Shown here piece by piece: positions 45,002 to 56,137 of a stretch of DNA of 64,000 bases. How positions within the stretch are numbered: the stretch's first letter is position 1; every line of letters starts with the position of its first letter. Location of the stretch: the NCBI GenBank assembly GCA_946550725.1, contig CAMNQX010000003.1:62001-126000 (forward strand), written 5' to 3'. The translations under genes were made by a program, and so were the position numbers. Under the pieces are notes generated by a model. It was not told the DNA's origin, did not search any database, and was given only the letters and a program-made list of their open reading frames with translations. The stretch comes from an uncultured Clostridia bacterium. GTDB taxonomy: Bacteria > Bacillota > Clostridia > Oscillospirales > Oscillospiraceae.

Positions 45002-45378
45002 AAAAGGGATGGCTGGCGATCGGACTGCTGGTGGGAATGGTGGCGCTGTCGTGGTGGCACGTGTCCGCCCTGAACGCGCTGACGGACGACCTGGGCGGGC
45101 AGCTGCGAAGGGCGGAGACGCTGGCGGAGAGCGGCGAGTGGGACAAGGCGGCGGAGGTCACCAGGGAGGCGTCAGAGCAGTGGGACGGCCGGGCCTTTTA
45201 CCTCCACGTCACCCTGGACCACAGGACCGCCGACGACATCGCCGTGGGCTTTGCGGAGACGCTGGAATTTTTGGAGTGGCAGGAGGCGGGGGAGTATTCC
45301 GCCGCCAACGCCCGGCTCATGGAGCAGCTGGAACTGCTGGGCCAGGTGGAGTGGCCAAGTTTGGAAAATCTATTGTAA
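44998..45378 (+). CDS. DUF4363-like protein
   Basis: Signal/TM N-terminus, size and pairing with the DUF421 gene; ATGA-like overlap. Confidence 0.6.
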   Translation: MKKGWLAIGLLVGMVALSWWHVSALNALTDDLGGQLRRAETLAESGEWDKAAEVTREASEQWDGRAFYLHVTLDHRTADDIAVGFAETLEFLEWQEAGEYSAANARLMEQLELLGQVEWPSLENLL

Positions 45379-45435
45379 GAGGAGCGTTAAAAAGCCCCCA
45401 GCCGAAGCTGGGGGCTAACGTGTACCGGGAAGAAT

Positions 45436-47301
45436 TCAGTTGTTGGGGTCGTAGGGCTTGTCGGTCTCAACAAAAATGCCCTTGTCGGTGCTCCAGCCCA
45501 CGTTGAAGCCCAGAGCCTTGCCCAGGTCACGAAGCTGGTAGTAGGTGTATCCGCCGCCGTTGTCGTCCGTCAGGATGAACGCCGCCAGGTCCTTGGCTGC
45601 GCCGTCCACCAGCGTCTGGGCTGTCGCTTCTTTGTACGCCCGCTGGCCAGAAAACGGCGTGCTGTGCTCGCTGCCGTCGGGTTTGTAGACCGTCTTGGTG
45701 GTGATGGACACCTGGCCGTTCCAATCCACCTGGAACTGGGCGGCCGAGCCGTTCAAAATGTCTGCCAGGTCACGCAATTTAATGTAGTTGGTATCGTTGC
45801 CGCTCTGGTCCTTCAGGGCGTACATCTGGAACTCCACCTGTTTGCCGTCGATGGTCACCGTCTGGGTGGAGGGGTAGGCCACCTTGGCAGGCTGCTCGGG
45901 CTTGGCGGGCTGCTGGGGCATGGTACTGTTGTAATGGAAGGTGGCGCGGGTCGTAGAGCCGCGGGCCAGAGGGCTGTTGAACATCTTGATCTCAATGGCG
46001 TCCCACTGCGCCTCACTGCCGCTGTAGTAGACGTCGGTCACGTTCGGACAGTTATAGAACGCGGCCTGTCCAATTTTGGTCACGCTCTCTGGGATGGCTA
46101 CGCTGGTCAGGCTGGAGCAACCCCGGAACGTGCTGGAGCCGATGTCGGTCACGCCGCCCCCAAACACCGCCCTGGTCAGCGCCGTGCAGTTCTCAAACAC
46201 GCTTGACCCCATTTTGGTCACGCTGCCCGGGATGGTCACCTCAGTCAGGGCGGTACAGTTCTTGAACGCGTTCGTTTCGATCTCGGTCACGCTGGTCGGG
46301 ATGTCTACATGAGCAAGGGCGGTGCAGCCGTTGAAGGTATACTGTCCGATCTTTGTCACGCTGTCCGGGATGGTCACCTCGGTCAGGGCGGTGCAGTCCC
46401 AGAATGTCCAGGTCCCCATGTCGGTCACGCTGTTCGGGATGTCCACGCTTGTCAGCGCCGTGCAGCCCTTGAACACGCCGTTTTTCAGGTAGATCACGTT
46501 AGACGGGATGGTCACGCTTGTCAGCTTGGTGCAGTCTGCGAACGCGGAATCGTCAAGGGTGTTCACGCTGTCCGGGATGGTCACGCTGGAAATATCCCTA
46601 TACTGCTTCTGGACAAAACAGCTGACTCGCCCCGTGCTGTATATCCTCATCCTGAAAATGCCGTCCCACCATGTGATCGACTCGGTGACCGGGTATTGAT
46701 CGGGGGACATATCCCACCACTGATTGGTCGAGTCAAGCAGGATCCACCGACCGTCCGCGTAGACCGCGTTCCCCTGATGAGGCAAATTATTCAGCTTGCA
46801 GCTGATATACCCCGTCGGCAGTCCCGCCAGACCATGCATAAGAAGGGTAAGAGCGCTGTACCCGCCGCAGACCCCGCGGCGGTTCAAAAACGTGCATCCG
46901 GGGTTCTCTGCCTGACCTACGCGTATTTCCTGCTCCTCGGTCAATCTCTCGCCGCGATATTGTGCCGTGGCATATCCGTATGCCGTATAATCATATTCGA
47001 TGTTCTGCGACACCCAGTCAAAGATGGCGCGGGCTTTTTCCGTCTCCGTTGTTTTCCCGGCTGTCAGGCGCTGCGTCAGCTCGGCGATCTCCCGGAACGT
47101 GGCCTCCTCGTCCTCTTCGTCATATTCGTCAAATGGCAGGCTGACGCCGTCAGGCGGAATAACCTCTGGCCGTTCGGACGGCAGCAGGGCCGCCATCTCC
47201 GCGCCGGTCAGGGTGGGTTCCGTGTCCGCCGCAAAGGCCGGGGCGGTCAGGGAAGCCAGCAGAGCCAGGGCCAAAAGCAGGGATATCACAGTTCGTTTCA
47301 T
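45436..47301 (-). CDS. Secreted protein: transglutaminase-like domain, BspA-type leucine-rich repeats, copper-amine-oxidase-like stalk domain
   Basis: RRGVCGGYS..HQGNAVYADGRWILLDSTN; repeated CTALTEVTIPDSVTKIGxxxFxxC; C-terminal YIKLRDLADIL and YYQLRDLGKALGFNVGW. Confidence 0.85.
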   Translation of the reverse strand: MKRTVISLLLALALLASLTAPAFAADTEPTLTGAEMAALLPSERPEVIPPDGVSLPFDEYDEEDEEATFREIAELTQRLTAGKTTETEKARAIFDWVSQNIEYDYTAYGYATAQYRGERLTEEQEIRVGQAENPGCTFLNRRGVCGGYSALTLLMHGLAGLPTGYISCKLNNLPHQGNAVYADGRWILLDSTNQWWDMSPDQYPVTESITWWDGIFRMRIYSTGRVSCFVQKQYRDISSVTIPDSVNTLDDSAFADCTKLTSVTIPSNVIYLKNGVFKGCTALTSVDIPNSVTDMGTWTFWDCTALTEVTIPDSVTKIGQYTFNGCTALAHVDIPTSVTEIETNAFKNCTALTEVTIPGSVTKMGSSVFENCTALTRAVFGGGVTDIGSSTFRGCSSLTSVAIPESVTKIGQAAFYNCPNVTDVYYSGSEAQWDAIEIKMFNSPLARGSTTRATFHYNSTMPQQPAKPEQPAKVAYPSTQTVTIDGKQVEFQMYALKDQSGNDTNYIKLRDLADILNGSAAQFQVDWNGQVSITTKTVYKPDGSEHSTPFSGQRAYKEATAQTLVDGAAKDLAAFILTDDNGGGYTYYQLRDLGKALGFNVGWSTDKGIFVETDKPYDPNN

Positions 47302-47393
47302 GTTCTTCTCTCCCTCCAAAAAGGTGATTTTATTCTACCAGAACGGGGCGGGAAAAGCAAACTTTTTTCCTTTGGAGGGGAAATGGGTTTTTG

Positions 47394-47422
47394 TTGCAAA
47401 TTGCTTTGGGAACCGCTATAAT
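47394..47422 (+). promoter_or_regulatory. Promoter for ruvC
   Basis: TTGCAA - 17 bp - TATAAT. Confidence 0.65.
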
Positions 47423-47461
47423 AGAAAATCACAAGGTTAAAATTGGGGGAGGTGTGGGCGC

Positions 47462-47947
47462 GTGGTCATTTTGGGCATCGATCCGGGCTATGCCATCGTG
47501 GGCTTCGGGGTGCTGGAAAAGACCCGGGGGCTGGACGCCCGGCTCATCGCCTGCGGGGCCATCAACACCCCGGCGGGGTTGCCCCTCCCGAAGCGGCTGT
47601 TGCAGATCAGTGACGATATGCGCGCCCTCATCGCCCGGTTTTCCCCCGAGGTGATGGCCATTGAGAAGCTCTACTTCGGCAACAACGTCACCACCGGCAT
47701 CGGGGTGGCCCAGGCCCGTGGGGTCATTTTGGCGGAGGCGGAGCGGGAGGGGCTGGCCATCTACGAGTACGACCCCTCCCAGGTGAAATCGGCGGTGACC
47801 GGCTACGGCAAGGCGGAAAAGCGGCAGGTGATGGATATGACCAAGCGTCTTTTGCACCTGAACGCCGTACCCAAGCCCGACGACGCGGCGGACGCGGTGG
47901 CCATCGCCTTGTGCCACGCTCGGTCTTCGACCTCGCTTTTATTATAA
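47462..47947 (+). CDS. ruvC: Crossover junction endodeoxyribonuclease RuvC
   Basis: VILGIDPGYAIVGFGVLE, IEKLYFGNNVTTGIGVAQARGV, KPDDAADAVAIALCH. Confidence 0.95.
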   Translation: MVILGIDPGYAIVGFGVLEKTRGLDARLIACGAINTPAGLPLPKRLLQISDDMRALIARFSPEVMAIEKLYFGNNVTTGIGVAQARGVILAEAEREGLAIYEYDPSQVKSAVTGYGKAEKRQVMDMTKRLLHLNAVPKPDDAADAVAIALCHARSSTSLLL

Positions 47948-47952
47948 TGCTC

Positions 47953-48034
47953 GGGCGGGCAAAGCTCGCCCTCCGCAAATTCCGCGCTGCGCGCGAAATT
48001 TACGCGCCTGCTGGCGCGTCCCCGCTCTCGCGGG
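47953..48034. repeat. Cluster of four short stem-loops between ruvC and ruvA
   Basis: GGGCGgGC-AAA-GCtCGCCC; AAATTcCGCGC/GCGCGaAATTT; ACGCGCC-TGCT-GGCGCGT; CCCGC-TCTC-GCGGG. Confidence 0.55.
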
Positions 48035-48082
48035 TGCCCTCCGGATGTTCTATTTTACTTTAAGTCATAAGCAGGTGAGGAA

Positions 48083-48688
48083 ATGTATTATTATGTGAAA
48101 GGCGAGGTGGCCCACATCGCGCCCTATCTGGCGGTCATCGACTGCGGTGGGGTGGGATACGCGTGCCGCACCACCCAGAACACCCTGTCCTACCTCAAGC
48201 GGGGGCAGCAGGCCAAGCTGTATACGCACCTCAACGTCCGGGAGGACGCCATGGAGCTGTACGGCTTCTACTCCGAGAGCGAGCTGAGCTGCTTCCAAAT
48301 GCTGTTGGGGGTCAGCGGCGTGGGACCCAAGGCCGCGCTGGCCATGCTGTCCGCCACCACCCCGGAGGGGCTGGCCGCCAGCGTCATCACCGGGGACGAG
48401 CGGGCGTTGACCGCCGCTCAGGGGGTGGGCAAGAAGATCGCCCAGCGGGTCATTCTGGAGCTGAAGGATAAGCTGGCGAAAGGCCAGCTTCCCACCGCCG
48501 GCGGCGAGAGCTACGGCGGCAGCGGCGTCACCGTCATCCCCCAGAATAAGGCCAGCGAGGCCGCCGCGGCGTTGGCGGTGCTGGGCTATTCCGCCCAGGA
48601 GGTGGCCCTTGCCTTGAAGGATATCGATTTGGACCAACTGCCTTTGGAGGAGATCGTCCGCCAGGCGCTGAGAAAGATGGTCAAATAA
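48083..48688 (+). CDS. ruvA: Holliday junction branch migration protein RuvA
   Basis: MYYYVKGEVAHIAPYLAVIDCGGVGY, LLGVSGVGPKAALAML, GVGKKIAQRVILELKDK. Confidence 0.96.
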   Translation: MYYYVKGEVAHIAPYLAVIDCGGVGYACRTTQNTLSYLKRGQQAKLYTHLNVREDAMELYGFYSESELSCFQMLLGVSGVGPKAALAMLSATTPEGLAASVITGDERALTAAQGVGKKIAQRVILELKDKLAKGQLPTAGGESYGGSGVTVIPQNKASEAAAALAVLGYSAQEVALALKDIDLDQLPLEEIVRQALRKMVK

Positions 48689-48710
48689 TTTGTTTGAGGA
48701 GGAAATGATC

Positions 48711-49088
48711 ATGAAAAAACGTATTTTAGCCCTTGCTCTGGCCCTCACGATGGTGTTTGCCTTGTGTGCTTGCGGAGAGAAGCAGACCGCCGCCGACACC
48801 AAGACCGTCACCGTCACCGTGGTCCACGGGGACGGCTCCACCAAAGACTTTACCGTCAAAACCGACAAGGAGCTGCTGGGCGAGGCCCTCACCGACGAGA
48901 AACTGATAGAGGGGGAGAACGGCCCTTACGGGCTGTTCGTCAAGACGGTGGACGGCGAGACCGTTGACGACGCCAACCAGGAGTGGTGGTGCCTCACCAA
49001 GGGCGGCGAAAGCGTGGAGACCGGCGTGGACTCCACCCCGGTGGAGGACGGCGCGACCTACGAGTGGACGCTGATGGTGGGCTATTGA
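48711..49088 (+). CDS. DUF4430-like lipoprotein
   Basis: Lipobox ALCACGEK; YGLFVKTVDGETVDDANQEWWCLTKGGE resembles transcobalamin-like C-terminal/DUF4430 proteins. Confidence 0.75.
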   Translation: MKKRILALALALTMVFALCACGEKQTAADTKTVTVTVVHGDGSTKDFTVKTDKELLGEALTDEKLIEGENGPYGLFVKTVDGETVDDANQEWWCLTKGGESVETGVDSTPVEDGATYEWTLMVGY

Positions 49089-49135
49089 TCCCCGGAGCGG
49101 ACCGGCAGACAGAGAAACAAAAGAGGTGACCCCCC

Positions 49136-50197
49136 TTGAGCATCGATTTTTCCGAGAGCGGCTTTGAGACGGAGCAGCCGCTGGTAGCCACCTCCCTTCT
49201 CCGGGAGGACGACGGGGAGTATTCCCTGCGCCCCAAAACACTGACGGAGTATATCGGGCAGAGGAAGGCCAAGGAGAACCTGACGGTGTTCATCCAGGCG
49301 GCGAAGCTGCGCAACGAGCCGCTGGACCATGTCCTGCTCCACGGCCCTCCCGGCCTGGGCAAGACCACCCTTTCGGGCATCATCGCCAACGAGATGGGGG
49401 TGAACATCCGCATCACCTCCGGCCCGGCCATTGAAAAACCCGGCGACCTGGCGGCGCTGCTCACCAACCTCCAGGAGAATGACATCCTCTTCGTGGACGA
49501 GATCCACCGCCTCAACCGGCAGGTGGAGGAGATCTTGTACCCCGCCATGGAGGATTACGCCATCGATATCATCATCGGCAAAGGCCCGTCGGCCAACTCC
49601 ATTCGGCTGGACCTGCCCCGGTTTACCCTCATCGGGGCCACCACCCGGGCGGGGCAGCTCTCCGCGCCCCTGCGAGACCGGTTCGGGGTCACCCTGCGGC
49701 TGGAGCTGTACACCCCCGAGGAGCTGGCCCTCATCGTGAAGCGCTCGGCGGGCATTTTGGAGGTGCCCATCGAGGACGCGGGAGCCATGGAGATCGCCAA
49801 GCGCTCCCGGGGCACCCCCCGCATCGCCAACCGGATGCTCCGCCGGGTGCGGGACTTTGCCCAGGTGAAGGCGGGAGGCATCATCACCCGCCAGGTGGCG
49901 GACGAGGCGCTCACCGCCCTGGAGGTGGACCACCTGGGGCTGGACGCGGTGGACCGGCGGATGCTCCGCTCCATCATCGACAACTACCGGGGCGGCCCGG
50001 TGGGGCTGGACACCCTGGCGGCCACCATCAACGAGGAGTCGGTGACGCTGGAGGACGTGTACGAGCCGTATCTCATGCAGCTGGGCTTCCTGACCCGCAC
50101 CCCCCGGGGCCGGTGTGTGACGGTCAAGGCGTATCAGCATCTGGGCCTGAGCGTGCCCGGCGGATTTGACGGCGGGATGGAGCAGTTGACACTGTAA
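49136..50197 (+). CDS. ruvB: Holliday junction DNA helicase RuvB
   Basis: [58 protein letters not shown] start. Confidence 0.96.
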   Translation: MSIDFSESGFETEQPLVATSLLREDDGEYSLRPKTLTEYIGQRKAKENLTVFIQAAKLRNEPLDHVLLHGPPGLGKTTLSGIIANEMGVNIRITSGPAIEKPGDLAALLTNLQENDILFVDEIHRLNRQVEEILYPAMEDYAIDIIIGKGPSANSIRLDLPRFTLIGATTRAGQLSAPLRDRFGVTLRLELYTPEELALIVKRSAGILEVPIEDAGAMEIAKRSRGTPRIANRMLRRVRDFAQVKAGGIITRQVADEALTALEVDHLGLDAVDRRMLRSIIDNYRGGPVGLDTLAATINEESVTLEDVYEPYLMQLGFLTRTPRGRCVTVKAYQHLGLSVPGGFDGGMEQLTL

Positions 50198-50304
50198 GCG
50201 CGAGCATAGGCGCGCCGCCGGACTTGGAGCAGAGCGAGGCCAAAAACAGGTTTGGCGAGCGGCGGCGAAAGGACGGCGACCAGCGCGCCCAATGCGAGCG
50301 TGAT
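50198..50304 (+). repeat. Stop-codon-adjacent hairpin element, copy F
   Basis: GCGCGAGCATAGGCGCGCCGCCGG.. and ..GGCGACCAGCGCGCCCAATGCGAGCGTGA, matching copy A ends; directly after ruvB TAA. Confidence 0.75.
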
Positions 50305-50328
50305 ATCATTGGAGGAAGAAGGGCGACT

Positions 50329-51681
50329 ATGGGCAAATTATTTGGAACAGACGGCATTCGCGGCGTGGTCAACGCCGGGCTGGACGCTGAGCTGGCCTAC
50401 CGGGTGGGCCTGGCCACGGCGGCGGTGCTCCGCAGGGATCAGGGCGGGAAAAAGCCGGTGGTGACCATCGGGAAGGATACCCGCATCTCCTCCGACCTGC
50501 TGGAGGGCGCGCTGGTGGCGGGGCTATGCACCGCCGGGGCGGACGTGCTGCACCTGGGCGTGTTCCCCACCCCCGCCGTGGCCTTCGCCACGGTGGACAA
50601 TCACGCCGACGCGGGGGTGGTCATCTCTGCCTCCCACAATCCCTTTGAGCACAACGGCATCAAGATCTTCAACGGCCAGGGCTTCAAGCTCTCCGACGCG
50701 CTGGAGAACCAGATCGAGGACATCATTCTGAACCACGAGGACGTTCCCGCCATGACTCACGGGGACATCGGCAAGGTCACCTATTTGGACGCCAACGAGC
50801 GGGAACGGTATCTGGACCATCTGGTGAGCACCATCGACACCGATCTGGCGGGGCTTCGTATCGCGGTGGACTGCGCCAACGGCGCCTCCTCCGCCACCGC
50901 GCCCTACCTGTTTGCCCGCTTCCCCGGCCTGACGTGCCATGTGACCCACGCTCAGCCGGACGGGGTGAACATCAACAGCGGCTGCGGCTCCACCCACCTG
51001 GAGGCCCTCCAGGCGGTTATGAAAAGCGGGGAATACGACCTGGGTCTGGCCTTTGACGGCGACGCGGACCGCTTCCTGGCGGTGGACGAGCAGGGAAACC
51101 CCATGGATGGCGACCAGATCATGGCCATCTGCGGCAGCGATATGATGGCCCGGGGAGAGCTGCCCCAGAACACCGTGGTGGCCACTGTCATGTCCAACCT
51201 GGGCTTCCGGCTGTTCACCCAGGAGCACGGCATGACCCTCCACATCACCGACGTGGGGGACCGCAACGTGCTGGAGCGGATGGTGGAGGGGGGCTACGCC
51301 CTGGGCGGCGAGCAGTCCGGCCACACCATCTTCCTGAAATACGCCACCACCGGGGACGGTCAGCTCTCCGCTCTCCAGCTGCTGCAGGTGCTGAAGAAGT
51401 CGGGCAAGAAGGCGTCCCAGCTGGCGGCCATGTGTAAGGTCTACCCCCAGGTGCTGATCAACGTCCCCGTGGACGACAAGGCCGCCAAGGAGAAGATCAT
51501 GGCCTCCCCCGCGCTGGCCCAGGCGGTGGCCGAGACGGAGACGGCCCTGGCAGGCAAGGGCCGGGTGCTGGTGCGCCCCTCGGGCACCGAGGCGCTGGTG
51601 CGGGTGATGGTGGAGGCCACCGAGGACGGCGCGGCCCGCGCCGCGGCGGAGACTTTGGTGAATTTGATAAAAAATTTGTGA
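50329..51681 (+). CDS. glmM: Phosphoglucosamine mutase
   Basis: MGKLFGTDGIRGVVN, ISASHNPFEHNGIKIF, AFDGDADRFLAVDEQG, VRPSGTEALVRVM. Confidence 0.96.
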   Translation: MGKLFGTDGIRGVVNAGLDAELAYRVGLATAAVLRRDQGGKKPVVTIGKDTRISSDLLEGALVAGLCTAGADVLHLGVFPTPAVAFATVDNHADAGVVISASHNPFEHNGIKIFNGQGFKLSDALENQIEDIILNHEDVPAMTHGDIGKVTYLDANERERYLDHLVSTIDTDLAGLRIAVDCANGASSATAPYLFARFPGLTCHVTHAQPDGVNINSGCGSTHLEALQAVMKSGEYDLGLAFDGDADRFLAVDEQGNPMDGDQIMAICGSDMMARGELPQNTVVATVMSNLGFRLFTQEHGMTLHITDVGDRNVLERMVEGGYALGGEQSGHTIFLKYATTGDGQLSALQLLQVLKKSGKKASQLAAMCKVYPQVLINVPVDDKAAKEKIMASPALAQAVAETETALAGKGRVLVRPSGTEALVRVMVEATEDGAARAAAETLVNLIKNL

Positions 51682-51718
51682 TAATTTCACATTAGATAAA
51701 ATAATTTGCCCAAATCCC

Positions 51719-51747
51719 TTGACAAGCAGACGAGAAGTATATATAAT
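51719..51747 (+). promoter_or_regulatory. Consensus sigma-A promoter
   Basis: TTGACA - 17 bp - TATAAT, 18 nt before the SigH-like start codon. Confidence 0.85.
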
Positions 51748-51765
51748 GTGCGAGGAACAGAACGA

Positions 51766-52350
51766 ATGAGCGAGAAAAATCCACTCTTCCAGGCTGAAAA
51801 GACCGATGTAACGCTGCTGACTGCGGCGCGCGGCGGCGACCGGGCCGCGGAGGAGGAGCTGATCGTGCGTTATACCCGGCTGGTCCGGGTCTGTGCCCGC
51901 CCGCTGTTTCTGGCGGGGGGAGACAGCGAGGACCTGGTGCAGGAGGGCCTGCTGGGCCTGCTGGACGCCATCCGGGAGTTTGACAGCAGCCGGGACGCCG
52001 GATTTGCCACCTTTGCGCGGGTCTGCATCCAAAACAGACTGCGCTCCGCGGTGCGAAGCGCGGCGCGGGAAAAACATATGGCGCTTAACGCCGCCGTCTC
52101 TTTGGAGGAGCGGGAGGCGTCCGAGGGCGGGCAGGAGCCTGGGAACCCCGAGGACGTGATCATCGCCCGGGAGGCCTGGCGGGAGGAGATGACCCGGCTG
52201 GGCCGGGAGCTTTCCTCGTTTGAGCGGGAGGTGCTGGGACAGTACCTGGACGGATTTTCCTACCAGGAGATCGCCCAGGCCACCGGCAAACCGCTCAAGG
52301 CGGTGGACAACGCGGTCCAGCGCATCCGCCGCAAGCTGGCGCGGCGCTAA
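51766..52350 (+). CDS. Sigma-70 family factor (SigH-like)
   Basis: EDLVQEGLLGLLDAIREFDSSRDAGFATFARVCIQNRLRSAVR; FEREVLGQYLDGFSYQEIAQATGKPLKAVDNAVQRIRRKL. Confidence 0.88.
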   Translation: MSEKNPLFQAEKTDVTLLTAARGGDRAAEEELIVRYTRLVRVCARPLFLAGGDSEDLVQEGLLGLLDAIREFDSSRDAGFATFARVCIQNRLRSAVRSAAREKHMALNAAVSLEEREASEGGQEPGNPEDVIIAREAWREEMTRLGRELSSFEREVLGQYLDGFSYQEIAQATGKPLKAVDNAVQRIRRKLARR

Positions 52351-52444
52351 ATTTGGCGTGATCAGCGAAAGCTGAACGCACATATTTTATGTCCCAGCAA
52401 TATCGGTTTTTCCGGGCCTGGGCAATCAAAGAGAGGGTATTACC

Positions 52445-52735
52445 ATGTACGAAGACAAGACACTCATCTGTAAGGAATGTGGCCAGGAGTTCGTGTTCAC
52501 CGCCGGTGAGCAGGAGTTCTACGCCGAACGCGGCTTCCAGAACGAGCCTCAGCGCTGCAAGGCCTGCCGCGACGCCCGGAAGGCCGCTGCCCGTGGCCCC
52601 CGCGAGTACTTCACCGCTACCTGCGCCGCCTGCGGCGGCGAGGCGAAGGTCCCCTTTGAGCCGAAGACCGACCGCCCCGTCTACTGCAGCGAGTGCTTCG
52701 CCAAGATGCGCGAGGAGCAGGCCAACGAGCAGTAA
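52445..52735 (+). CDS. Zinc-ribbon protein
   Basis: Four CxxC pairs: CKECGQEFVFTAGEQEFYAERGF, CKACRDARK, CAACGGEAKVPF, CSECF. Confidence 0.88.
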   Translation: MYEDKTLICKECGQEFVFTAGEQEFYAERGFQNEPQRCKACRDARKAAARGPREYFTATCAACGGEAKVPFEPKTDRPVYCSECFAKMREEQANEQ

Positions 52736-52750
52736 GACTCATCCGACAAA

Positions 52751-52781
52751 AACCCCCGACGAGAGATCGTCGGGGGTTTTG
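52751..52781 (+). terminator. Terminator after zinc-ribbon gene
   Basis: AACCCCCGACGA-GAGA-TCGTCGGGGGTTTT. Confidence 0.9.
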
Positions 52782-52807
52782 TTATGCATGGGGAGCGCGC
52801 GTAATGC

Positions 52808-54415
52808 CTACTGCTCCAATTCCAGGAATCTCCGTAATAACGCCGCCACCTGGGCGCGGGTGGCCAGACGCTGCGGGTACAGCTTGCCTTCCTGATCCCC
52901 CTGGAGCAGCCCACGGTCCACCATCCAGTTGGTGCCGTCCGCGGCCCAGGAGGAGACGTCGTTGCCGTCCGGCATGGTGGCGAGGTGGAAATTGGCGACG
53001 GCGGTGGCTCCATAACGGAACTTGGCGTAATTGTAGATCATGGTGGACACCTCTTCCAGCGTCAGCGCCCGGTGGGGGTCCAGCCCGTCGCTGATGCGGT
53101 TGGTCACCGCCCAGCGGTGTCCCTTGATGAACCAGGTCTCCTGCCCGACGGGGGTGGTGTCCACCCCGTCCAGACGGGCGAGGACGGTCATCAGCATGAC
53201 GCGGGTCATGGAGCCGTTGGGGTCAAAACGGTTTCCACCCACGCCGTTGAACAGGCCGTTCTCGGTGGCGTAGGCCACGTCTTCCGCGTACCAGGCGTCG
53301 GCGCTGACGTCGAGAAAGCCGCTGGCCGCCGCGTTGTCGTCAGGAGTCTGAACAGGCTGGGCGACCTCGCCGGGGGTGAAAAAGTCCACCTGATAGGCGA
53401 GGCTGGCCGCCTGCCCGGCGGCGGTGCGCAGACCGTCAATGGTGACGGTATAGCGGCCGGAGTAGGCCGAAGCGTCCAGCTGGGGCCGGAAGATGATGCA
53501 GTTGGCAACGCCGTAGTTTTCGGTGTTCACCCCCAGGTAGGCCCCGGCGTCGGCGGCGGTGTAGGACTCCGTGCCCCGGAGGGTCCACACCCCCTCAGAG
53601 TCGGCGTGGGTGAGGGTGACAGTCAGCTCGCTCAGGACGGGCACGGCGTACTTTGCCGGGTTCAGGGAGACGCTCCACGCCTGGTCCTTCCCAAACAGAG
53701 TGGAGGGAAAGCTGCCGGAGGCGGGCCAGGCGATGAAGTCGTAGTTGTCCTCGCTGCCGCTGCGGTCAAAGGCCCAAACGGTGGCAAAGTTGTAGGAATA
53801 GCCGCCGAAGGCGTGGTCGCTGGGGGAGAAGCCAAAGCCCGTCTTGGCCATGGTGGGGTTGAGGAACCAGCGGCGGTGGCCCAGGGAGGTGAGGTTGCCG
53901 CTGTCCGAGTCGTTCATGAAGGCGTTCACCGCCTGGGGCAGCGTGGCGTTGGTGCCCATGTAGATGTTGGAGCTGGAGGCCGCGTTGAGACCCGTGCGGT
54001 AGAAGCTCTCGTCCATGTCGGCGGGCTGCTCCGGGTGATGGGACAGCGCGCCGTTGGCCGCCAACAGCACCGCCCCGTGCTGGGCGCGGCCGGTCAGGCC
54101 GCTGTCCAGGGTCACGCTGTTCAACCCCGCCATGCGGCGGATGAGGTTGAGCCGCCCCAGGGCGGCGTTCAGCGCCCCGTCAGACAACGCCCCCGCGGCA
54201 TAGGGCGCGGCGGCGGAGGGGGCGGAGGTAAAGACCTCCCCGTTGACCCCCAGGGGGTTGTCCACCAGCAGCTGGGTGATCTCCGCCTGGGACAGCTTGG
54301 GCAGAGAGGTCAAGCCGCTGGACGTGAGGGGAGCGGAGGAAGGACTCACCCCCGCCGCGAGGGTGGGGGTGAGCAGAAACACAAAGGCCAAAAAGAGGCT
54401 GACGATACGTTTCAT
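52808..54415 (-). CDS. CAP/SCP-domain secreted protein with SLH domains
   Basis: MKRIVSLFLAFVFLLTPTLAAG signal peptide; LGRLNLIRRMAGLNSVTLD..SHHPEQ..GHRRWFLNP..GFGF; SLH FLDVSADAWYAEDVAYATENGLFNGVGG. Confidence 0.87.
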   Translation of the reverse strand: MKRIVSLFLAFVFLLTPTLAAGVSPSSAPLTSSGLTSLPKLSQAEITQLLVDNPLGVNGEVFTSAPSAAAPYAAGALSDGALNAALGRLNLIRRMAGLNSVTLDSGLTGRAQHGAVLLAANGALSHHPEQPADMDESFYRTGLNAASSSNIYMGTNATLPQAVNAFMNDSDSGNLTSLGHRRWFLNPTMAKTGFGFSPSDHAFGGYSYNFATVWAFDRSGSEDNYDFIAWPASGSFPSTLFGKDQAWSVSLNPAKYAVPVLSELTVTLTHADSEGVWTLRGTESYTAADAGAYLGVNTENYGVANCIIFRPQLDASAYSGRYTVTIDGLRTAAGQAASLAYQVDFFTPGEVAQPVQTPDDNAAASGFLDVSADAWYAEDVAYATENGLFNGVGGNRFDPNGSMTRVMLMTVLARLDGVDTTPVGQETWFIKGHRWAVTNRISDGLDPHRALTLEEVSTMIYNYAKFRYGATAVANFHLATMPDGNDVSSWAADGTNWMVDRGLLQGDQEGKLYPQRLATRAQVAALLRRFLELEQ

Positions 54416-54464
54416 AGGAGTCATCCTTTCAGCGAGCATCCGCGGAAGCGTTGGTGCAAAACCG

Positions 54465-54597
54465 GCGGCCCGATGAGGGCGATGCGTGCCGGTGGCACGC
54501 GTCCCATCGCACGACCGAGCCGACAGGCGAGACCATCGAGCCCTACGCCGTCCGGCGGTTTCGCCGCGTAGGGGCCGATGTCCCCATCGGCCCGCCT
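54465..54597. repeat. GTAGGGGC-type dispersed intergenic repeat copy
   Basis: GGGCGATGCGTGCCGGTGGCACGCGTCCCAT shared with 11.3 kb copy; GTAGGGGCCGATGTCCCCATCGGCCCG shared in form with the 36.7 kb copy. Confidence 0.7.
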
Positions 54598-54605
54598 GAG
54601 CAGCG

Positions 54606-56084
<1,479 letters not shown>

Positions 56085-56137
56085 TTATTCTCAAATTGTA
56101 AAAATTTTATCTATTTTAATCTGTATGGAGAAGAATG

